64,000 bases of DNA from Siderastrea radians (Eukaryota > Cnidaria > Anthozoa > Scleractinia > Rhizangiidae): positions 28,231,430-28,295,429 of the forward strand of contig OZ024896.1 of assembly GCA_964017195.1 (NCBI GenBank). Direction: 5' to 3'. The notes below the pieces were generated by a model. It had not been told where the DNA came from. It made no database searches and worked only from the letters and a program-made list of their open reading frames with translations. Shown one piece after another: positions 56,948 through 64,000 of the stretch (the first letter of the stretch is position 1; each line of letters opens with the position of its first letter). Made by a program: the position numbers and the translations under genes.

Positions 56948-58235
56948 TCAATCTGACAAGGCTCTTTTACTAGATTGTTCAGTAGGAAAAGCACAAACGA
57001 AACGCTTCAGTTCATTAACGTCCTGCCACGGATTAATCACTTCCGAGATTTCATTCGACGCCAATCTTGCTGAAGCACCAGAGGGATTCAAAACTTTAGC
57101 CAATTGAAGATAATAGTGGGCGGTATGACGCCTTGTCCAGCCCACATGGTCCATAATCTCTGCAATGTCTGCGCCTGTCAATGCCAGCGTAATGGCACAA
57201 CCAGCCCGGAAACCATGAAGGGTCTCCCCATCGTCTGCCCCCATTTCATTCAGGTACACCTTAAGTCGAGCTTCTGCAGTTGAGGACCCAAACGGGGAGT
57301 CCACAATTCCTCCTTCAGGGTTCGTCGGACGGAATAAATAACCCGTAGTCAGATCTATTTTGAGCCGTCGCGTAACTGCGATGTAATCCTCTATACCTTT
57401 AATGGGGCAAATTACCACTTGAGGATTTCGCCTAATACCAAAAACATTTTCATCCCCATCCCTTAAGGTCTTCCCCCATACATGGTTAAAGAGAAGACCA
57501 TCATCGTTAGGGAAACGCAAGATCTCTTGGACTTTAACCCGTCCCAAATCGGCTGGACGGTCACCACTGAAAAAGACGCATTTAAAATAAGCTTGATCTC
57601 GAGCCACAATGAAACGCTGCATTGGCGATAAAGCTTCCGTGGTCAGTTTCGTCTGTAAGTGCAAAGAAAGTTGCGTCAATTTGTCTACAAAAAATGGAGT
57701 AGCTTGTTTCGGAGTAACCCTCGCTTGTAACTGTTCGGCAGTAACAAGACGCAAATAATCCTTCAGTAACCTATCAGCAGCCGGATTTCCTAGACCAAGT
57801 CGTGTATCCCACTCGCCATCCCTACCATTGGCATGAAAAATAGCGCGTAGCTTTCCAATATAGGAGTCCACCGTCTTATATGAAAGTCTAACCGGGCAAC
57901 CACACGAATGAGTACCTCGCTGACCCAGAAAACTACAACCATTACGATGTACTTGCGTTTTCCCATGTCTATCTTTGTAAATGAGAAAGCGGCACAAGTC
58001 CCGAGGAGTTACTGTACATATGCTGGGTTTGCCAGGAAGAGCCGCCAAGAAATTCTCTAACTCTTTTTGAAGAGAATCCTTCTGCTTAGAATAACTAGTC
58101 GCACGGTCAAAATTAGTCAGTTGCTGAAAACGCTTGCGTTCACCGGCCGCACACTCAACTGCTTCCTCTTATATCCGCATCTTTGACAGAAACGAAAGTC
58201 CTGGTCATTGGCATGAGCGCAAACCAGGCACCGCA
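56948..58235 (-). CDS. retrotransposon tyrosine recombinase with N-terminal zinc ribbon
   Basis: The catalytic frame (58048-56948, 366 residues from its first Met, open further upstream) has a core-binding region (about 10-110) and a catalytic domain with the first Arg in SGDRPADLGR, H-x-x-R in LHGFRAG, the second His in MDHVGW, and the nucleophile Tyr in TAHYYLQLAK. It recombines the circular DNA copy with the target in place of an integrase. Upstream, after a strong acceptor (TTTGTTTTGTCAG, exon start 58235), a zinc-ribbon-like CLVCAH...FCQRCG lies in another frame; a single-base discrepancy near 58160 separates it from the recombinase frame. A splice-derived start is likely because no good ATG lies near the acceptor. 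The frame break may be a lesion or a sequence error. Confidence 0.85.
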
Positions 58236-58352
58236 CTGACAAAACAAACAGTTTAGCCACAACAGGAAGCTCCTAGAACGAAGAAGGACCATAAGTCAGT
58301 CGACCCACCAGTTTAATGGTTGGAAATACTAGGTCGTTATTTACCCAGCAAA

Positions 58353-60609
58353 TCAAAATTTAACAGCAAAGGCCACCAAATCTCCTGGAATCCCAGAGTG
58401 GGGAACCCATCCTTTCTTTGAAGGTATGAGTAAAGCTCCAGTATCACCCTTTCTGGCAAGCTTCAACGACTTTACCGAATAGCACTGAACCAATGGCCAC
58501 CAGTATTTTCGGGGATAAACATCTAGAACAACCACGGTGCAAGACCTTCTGTGGTTGTTGAGATGACGTAACACAGGGCCAACTAACACCAGGGGAGGAA
58601 ACACATATGGCCTCTCCAAAAACGTCTCCCCACTGGAAAGGTTTTGGGAAAAGAAATTGACTCCAGATGACCCGGGCGAAGGGAACAATGTAAAATGCGG
58701 CAAAATTCTTCCAGATTTGTCCCTCATCGCATTGGAATCAAGAGACATAAGGTCACAAGTGTGACCATCTGGGCCCCCAAAATGACACTGGACAACCTCC
58801 CACAGTGCAGGACACAACTGACTGTCCATTGCAGACAAACGGCGGGAAGACAAATCAGCTGGATTTTCAGCGCTAGGAATATAAGAAAGATGCAAAGAAA
58901 CATTAAGAGCAGATGTTGTAAAGAATAACCTCTTCATAGCATTATTAAGTGACCTGCTCCGCCCTCCATAATTATTCCAAGAGTGAACGACAGCCTTGTT
59001 ATCTACGCTCACATCCACCCAAGAATTTTTCACTTGATCCTGGAAAGCTAACAACGCTCTTTCTACAGCAACCGCTTCCTTCGTGGAGATATCCAAGGAC
59101 TGTTCCTCTCGTGACCAATAATCTGAGACCTCTTGGGAAAACGGAGAGACCAGGGTCCCTCCCCAACCAGTATTCGAAGCATCAGTAGCTATCGAAACTC
59201 GTGAGCGTCGCTCATCCCTCCAGGGTAAAGGATCATCCCACTCCTCCAGGAACAGCCAATGAGAAACTTCCTCTCTTAAACCACCGCAAAGACGCACGGG
59301 TTTAGAAGTGCGTAAACCTCTAGAAATGGCTGCATTCATTTCTCTGGTGAAGAGCTGCGCCGCTGGGACTGCCTTAGAAAAAGACACACATTTTCCCACC
59401 AAGCGCTGAAGTGCCTTAACAGATACCTCCTCAGCCTGCAACACTTCGCGGATCAACCGCAGAAACTTTAATTTCTTCTCTGGGATAAGATGAAATACTT
59501 CAAGGGATGAATCTGCCAAGAAGCCCAAATAGGGCACGACTTTCTCGGGTTTCAAAATGGATTTCTTCAAACCCAAAAAGTAACCAAGGCTTATCAAATA
59601 GTAGGCCACAATAAATAATGCGGATTTAGCTGCTGCGAATCTTTGCCCATCATCATCTGGGATATCCAAATAAGCTCCGCTGTTTAAAGGGACCTGGAGT
59701 TGCCCATTATGACGATCATCGATGTACAAAAGACATGGTATTTTCAGTGACCGAAAGAAATTGGTTGCAACCAAGCCTGTGCTGTGATAAATAAAAGGAG
59801 AGATCTTCCATCCAAAGGGTAATGTGTTGTATGTGAAGTACCATCCGCCCCACTGAATTCCAAAAAACGTACCACTGTCATTTGTCAATAGGATATGGTC
59901 ATAACCAGATTTGTCGTCTAAGACTGTTTGAAAAGAGTCACGCGAAACATAACGCGGTAAATCCATTACACTGTCCAAACTAAAGGGCTTGTCTGTCATC
60001 CATAAGTTTAGAAAGCGAGCGTCATGACAGAGGCGTGGTTTCGATGGCTCCACTGTTAAAGGGAACTAAATAAGGGGGCTCCACCACACCCACTTTACCA
60101 ACTAAAGATACCGCTCCATTTTCCATCCTTTCGAACAATGTTCGTTGAATAAATTGCACAAAGGGTTTACATGACGCATTATTCAAAAACGCCTTCCTTG
60201 GAGGACGATCAGACTCATACGTCTCACCCTTAAAAGAGCCAGAGAAACTCCGGAAGTATGGAAAGATTGAAACTTTGCTCTCAATGAATTGGAGGATCTC
60301 AGACTCCTGAGGGGAAGGAAACTCCCCAATAATTGCTCTCCACGAATCTAGATGGTTATGCAGCTCGCCTGCTCTAAAATAACCTGGGTCTCTAAACAAC
60401 AAATCTTCTACATTGCCAAGGGTCTCTCCATGAGCTACACTACGAACAGTCGATTCCATTCCCAGGTTCGCTGTCATCCCTCCGCTGATGGGGTTCCCTC
60501 GCCAGTCAACCCAACGAACTGACCTCTGAGGAAGTGTTTGCACATAAGAGACACGGGAGTCAAATTCAACATCTCGTTCCCATTCCCAGCCAAAGGTTGT
60601 CGCGTTAGT
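58353..60609 (-). CDS. pol: retrotransposon reverse transcriptase / RNase H, one frame break
   Basis: Begins after an acceptor with a good pyrimidine tract (ATTGTCTTTGTTAG, exon start 60609) and ends at a stop at 58353. The first block (to 60022) is a pre-RT region ending in VEPPYLVPF. RT proper lies in the neighbouring frame (60053 downstream) with SGYDHILL, WYFTYNTLPFGWKISPF and the catalytic box YIDD. RNase H follows with ATDASNTGWGG, TKEAVAVERALLAF and SVDNKAVVHSW, then a C-terminal tail. A one-base frame change occurs near 60050 (CCCTTTAACAG). The codon phase does not fit a canonical -1 slippery heptamer, so I read it as a lesion or sequencing slip. RT and RNase H motifs are of the DIRS order. 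Confidence 0.88.
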
Positions 60610-60944
60610 CTAACAAAGACAATTAAAGGGAGAGAACCAAATGAGAAAGATGAGAAACACCTATGGCGACGAACCCCAAGTCAGCAGAGAGATGACAGCT
60701 TTGACCCAGTGTAACCGGGGGAGTTGATTTCGATACTCTTTTTCAAAACCGTCAAAACCCTATGACTTATTAATGACCCACATTATGAAGACTACAATAA
60801 GTAACAAGAGATCACAAATTCATGAGTGTCAACAAGAAAAGAAAATACAGTGTAGCACTTTATTTCATGTTCCTTACATCAGAAGTCAACCAGACGCTAA
60901 TCTCATTTAGCATAATAAGCGTATTAAATTGAAAAGCCAAAGCA

Positions 60945-63191
60945 CTACTTTCTAACATCGGCAGAAATACCATTACCACTATCAGACAGTGTACGCATAT
61001 CCCTTTTTCTCTTACGACAACGCGCTCTAATGTGGCCCAGCTTATTACAGTAAAAGAAACGGAGACCTGGACCAGAAAGCAAGCTATTTCCCCTATTTCC
61101 ACGGGCTTCAGAATTAGATTTTCTCCCATACTGTTGTCGGTTCGACTTCTCTACTTTCGAGATGACATCAAGCACCTTTTCATGGTCCTTGTCTCCAAGC
61201 AATGGGAAAATATAGTTACGAAACTGATCGTTAGGCAGCTCTAATTTGCCCCGCAAAGTCTCATGGACAAGGTTGTAGTATCCCTCCTTCTCATGGTGGG
61301 TATCATGGGCTGCATTCTTCAGTCCCTCGACCAGTTCCATGGCTTCGAACCTATTAAACTCAACTATAGGGCGCGATGCCAGGTTCATGATACGTTTTAG
61401 CAGGTTGTCCACCGAAGACTTTGTCAACACGTCCATTGCCTGCTTAAGTTCCTGGTACTTTTCTTTCAAATTCTAAATAGTAAGGGGCAAAACAAACAGG
61501 CTATTAGATGCTAACCAACTCAAGGCTATAATATCACCTCCAATGTTAATTGATGTATAGCAAATTAACAAAGTGCTTCCAAAACACAATTAATTCAGTT
61601 AAATCTCTTATTATCATTTTCTTTACTTCTGCAAATCGCCTGCCACCAAAGACACATGTCTAAACATAGCCAACGAGGAAATACTCAACAATTAACACCT
61701 GACAGAAAAAGGGTGTCCCAACAAAAACATTGCACAGCCCTGATGTCAAATCAACAACTACCACAACATTTGTAGACTACAACTCAGCCTTTTAAAACAC
61801 ATAGATGACTGTAAAAATAAACACTTGTATAACTCGGATACGACTCTCCGCCGGGTAGTTTATACCCACAACCGAATCCGAGATCTCGCCCGCAGCTGAA
61901 GTCACAATGGACTCGAGAAATAAACTTGCAAACGACAACCATGCTTTTGTCATACAAATTGTCAGCGAAGCCTCGCCCATAGCTCGACACAACAAATCTT
62001 GAGAACAAACATTCGCAAATCTGGAACAATGCGAAACTTGGCGAAACCTCGCTCACAATCCATGACACAATTAACTCTGCTAACAAGCATTTCACAAGTC
62101 TGCGACAATGCCTTAATCTTACAAAAAGCTTGGCGAAACCTCGCTCGCAATTCAAGACACAATAACTTTGATAACAAGGCACTTCACAAATCTGCGACAA
62201 TGCTGTCATCCCACAAAAACCTCGGCGAAACCTCGCTCGCAATTCAAGACACAATAACTTTGATAACAAGGCACTTCACAAATCTGCGACAATGCTGTCA
62301 TCCCACAAAAACCTCGGTGAAACCTCGCTCACAATTCAAGACACAATAACTTTGATAACAAGGCACTTCACAAATCTGCAACAATGCTGTCATCTCACAA
62401 AAACCTCGGCGAAACCTCGCTCGCAATTCAAGACACAATAGACCTTGATAACAAGCATTTCACAAATCTGCGACAATGCTTCTGTCTTACCAAGAACGTG
62501 GCGGAACCTCGCTCACAATTCAAGACACAATAAACTTTGATAACAAGCATTTCACAAATCTGCAACAATGCTTTGTCTTACAAAGAACTTGGCGAAACCT
62601 CGCTCACAATTCAAGACACAATAGACCTTGATAACAAGCGTTTCACAAATCTGCGACAATGCTTCTGTCTTACAAAGAACGTGGCGGAACCTCGCTCACA
62701 ATTCAAGACAAAATAGACTTTGACAACAAGCATTTCACAAATCTGCGACAATGCTTTCATCTCACAAAAACCTCGGCGGAACCTCGCCCACAATTCAGGA
62801 CACAATAAACCCTGACAACGGGCACCCGCAAATCTGGGATATTAAAACCTCTTAAATGCAAACAAAAGCATATAAAAACAATATTCACCTCGAGTTCTCC
62901 ACCTTGCGCATCAGCATTTTGCACAGGTCCAGGTTGTTGGGCCGGCGGTGCCTGAACATTTGGCGCTGGAAGATTCTGTCCATCAGCCTGACCAACACGC
63001 TGAGCGTTACCATCACCACGAGGGACATCCTGACCGTCTGCCTGCTGCTGAGCATCCTGTCGGTCACCACGATCAGCATTCGGAGGAGCGTCTTGTGGGG
63101 CTTGAGGAAATTGAACACGTCTCGCTGCCATCTCCAAAAGTACGTAAAAGTCGTGCGGTTCGAGGTTCTCGGGGAAAAAATCGTTCTTCAC
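60945..63191 (-). CDS. gag: retrotransposon gag-like protein, two exons
   Basis: Exon 1 63191-62889 (101 codons, ATG just inside the A1 repeat) and exon 2 61472-60945 join in phase 0 across donor GAG|GTGAAT and acceptor CTTACTATTTAG, giving about 276 residues. Exon 1 is Gln/Ala/Pro/Asp-rich (QQQADGQDVPRGDGNAQR). The splice creates LE-NLKEKYQELKQAMDVL, a coiled-coil start. Exon 2 ends with a retroviral-type knuckle FFYCNKLGHIRARC and a basic tail. In C-x2-C-x4-H-x4-C the first Cys is Phe, so this copy's knuckle lacks one zinc ligand. The 1.4-kb intron is mostly a 92-bp minisatellite. Gag proteins package element RNA. Confidence 0.75.
61990..62830 (-). repeat. 92-bp minisatellite filling the gag intron
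   Basis: About nine units with the core CTTCACAAATCTGCGACAATG and CCTCG(C)TC(G/A)CAATTCAAGAC. Neighbouring units are 85-98% alike by eye, and the central ones (62088-62365) are nearly identical. ORFs across it are repeat translations. Confidence 0.9.
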
Positions 63192-63348
63192 TCTGTCCGC
63201 TGGAAGAGAAACTGAGCAAGAAAACTTGTTATCTCATCAGCTTTATACCCCCTATTACGTAATCCTCCGGAGAATATCACTTTCAGTGTTAATCAGTCGT
63301 TTTGGATCTTATTTTGACTTCGCACGTGGATATGAGTATTGTGAATAG
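63181..63348 (-). repeat. split direct repeat A1
   Basis: 168 bp, identical by eye to 56567-56734. It overlaps the first codons of gag. Confidence 0.95.
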
Positions 63349-63830
63349 AAGGAGTAATCGACATAACAGTTCGCTTTTAGAACTCTGTTATCAGTTTGCG
63401 CGACTCTTATAGAACGAGTAATAGACATGTTATCGTCTTCTGTTTCGTGTACCTCGCTCGCTTCGTATGTACGTATGCTTAAATAACGGGGCATAATCAT
63501 AGGGGTGATCGACATACTACTCTGTTCCCTTTCATGTATATCGATCACTTTGTTCGTCTCTTGGAGAGCCCGCTTTTAGAACCCTGTCATCAGTTTGCGC
63601 AACGCTTATAGAACGAGTCATGATAGGCATATTACCGTCTTCTCTTGGTGTATCTCGCTTGCTTCGTACGTAAGGTTAAATAACGGAGCATAATCATAGG
63701 AGTGATCGAGATATTACTCTGTTCCCTTTCGAGTAATAGACATATTATCGTCTTCTCTTGGTGTATCTCGCTTGCTTCGTACGTAAGGTTAAAAAATGAG
63801 GCTCAATCATACTTGTATTGGCTATTTATA
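63349..63830. repeat. degenerate tandem repeat of about 195 bp
   Basis: Repeated blocks start near 63377 and 63572, with a shortened third near 63730. Shared words: CTTTTAGAAC.CTGT, CAGTTTGCGC, CTTATAGAACGAGT, TATCTCGCTTGCTTCGTACG. No gene. Confidence 0.75.
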
Positions 63831-63835
63831 CCTCT

Positions 63836-64000
63836 ACATACGGACCGTGAATCGCAAGTGACGGTCCGTAAGCAAGGATGACGGTCCGTGCGAAACCTAC
63901 GGACCGTCAACTGCAGTTGTCCCTGGTGTGATAATAAGATGCATGCTCTGTATTCGGACCGTAAGCAAGAACGACGGTCTGTGCGAAACGTACGGACTGT
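63836..64000. repeat. ACGGACCGT motif array, right (runs off the window)
   Basis: Seven ACGGACCGT/ACGGTCCGT-type sites in 165 bp, the same motif as in 54987-55640 but with different spacing. It continues beyond the window end. Confidence 0.8.

Larger units (their letters stand above)
56412..63348 (-). mobile_element. tyrosine-recombinase (DIRS-order) retrotransposon, split direct repeats
   Basis: On the minus strand the order is A1 (63348-63181), gag, RT/RNase H, tyrosine recombinase, B1 (56798-56730), A2 (56734-56567), B2 (56480-56412). A1 and A2 are 168 bp and identical by eye; B1 and B2 are 69 bp and identical. This A1-ORFs-B1-A2-B2 order defines PAT/Ngaro-type elements. B1 and A2 overlap by AATAG, which also forms both outer ends (56412-56416 and 63344-63348). 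There is no integrase and no target duplication, as expected for recombinase-mediated insertion. RT and recombinase each show one frame break. Confidence 0.92.

Noticed and set aside
60040..60060. CCCTTTA as a programmed -1 frameshift site in the RT gene.
   Set aside because: The zero frame reads CCC TTT, not the C CCT TTA phasing needed, and the required shift is +1.
61784..62805. Several ORFs with LELRARFRRGFC-type repeats.
   Set aside because: Translations of the 92-bp minisatellite; the frame shifts from unit to unit.
61990..62830. Regular repeat array considered as a CRISPR-like array.
   Set aside because: Whole 92-bp units repeat without unique spacers, in an animal genome and inside a predicted intron.

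Overview
This is animal nuclear DNA, almost certainly from an anthozoan cnidarian and most likely a stony coral. The basis is: AT-rich sequence with short spliced exons; a stand-alone glycosyltransferase-group-1 protein of the type that corals join to NACHT/NB-ARC receptors; a class A GPCR in one exon; and a typical coral repeat set (BEL/Pao, CR1/L2-like LINE, PIF/Harbinger, tyrosine-recombinase retrotransposon, many foldback elements and MITEs). No bacterial, CRISPR or operon features are present. I ran no searches, so family names rest on visible motifs.

Layout. 1-7.2 kb: a minus-strand gene with a C-terminal chromodomain-like segment, rebuilt from phase-consistent splice sites (1052-3307), then gene-free DNA with a foldback element (4051-4872) and a palindrome cluster (6832-6967). 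7.25-51.4 kb: a segmental duplication, all copies on the plus strand. Copy A runs about 7.25-31.2 kb, copy B 41.8-51.4 kb, and a short copy C 33.15-34.99 kb. Copy A is swollen by insertions that B (and C, where it covers the site) lacks: a foldback element with 8-bp satellite ends, a BEL/Pao retrotransposon (13743-19932), a palindromic mini-gene (21491-22110), a MITE with TA target duplication (26303-26879) and a truncated LINE (28056-29816). B and C therefore act as natural empty sites. Between C and B sits an apparently intact two-gene PIF/Harbinger transposon (35381-40422). 53.1-54.1 kb: a GPCR gene with two homopolymer frameshifts. 54.99-64.0 kb: arrays of a palindromic ACGGACCGT motif on both sides of a near-complete tyrosine-recombinase retrotransposon (56412-63348).

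The duplicated unit carries a 66-aa ORF (DNA-identical in A and B), a GT1 glycosyltransferase gene (intact in B at 46647-47807, frameshifted in A, a chimeric fragment at 31195-31791), a short hydrophobic exon, and a 434-residue low-complexity protein of unknown function (intact in B at 50130-51434, broken in A, truncated in C). Copy B is the only one in which both larger genes are whole. The GT1 link to coral NLR-type receptors is established for the family; a role for this particular locus is inference.

The most informative observations are: the empty-site record; a BEL element with identical LTRs yet two disabling changes; the A1-ORFs-B1-A2-B2 architecture of the tyrosine-recombinase element with splice acceptors before its coding blocks and an intron made of minisatellite; and a triplicated in-frame splice acceptor in the chromodomain gene.
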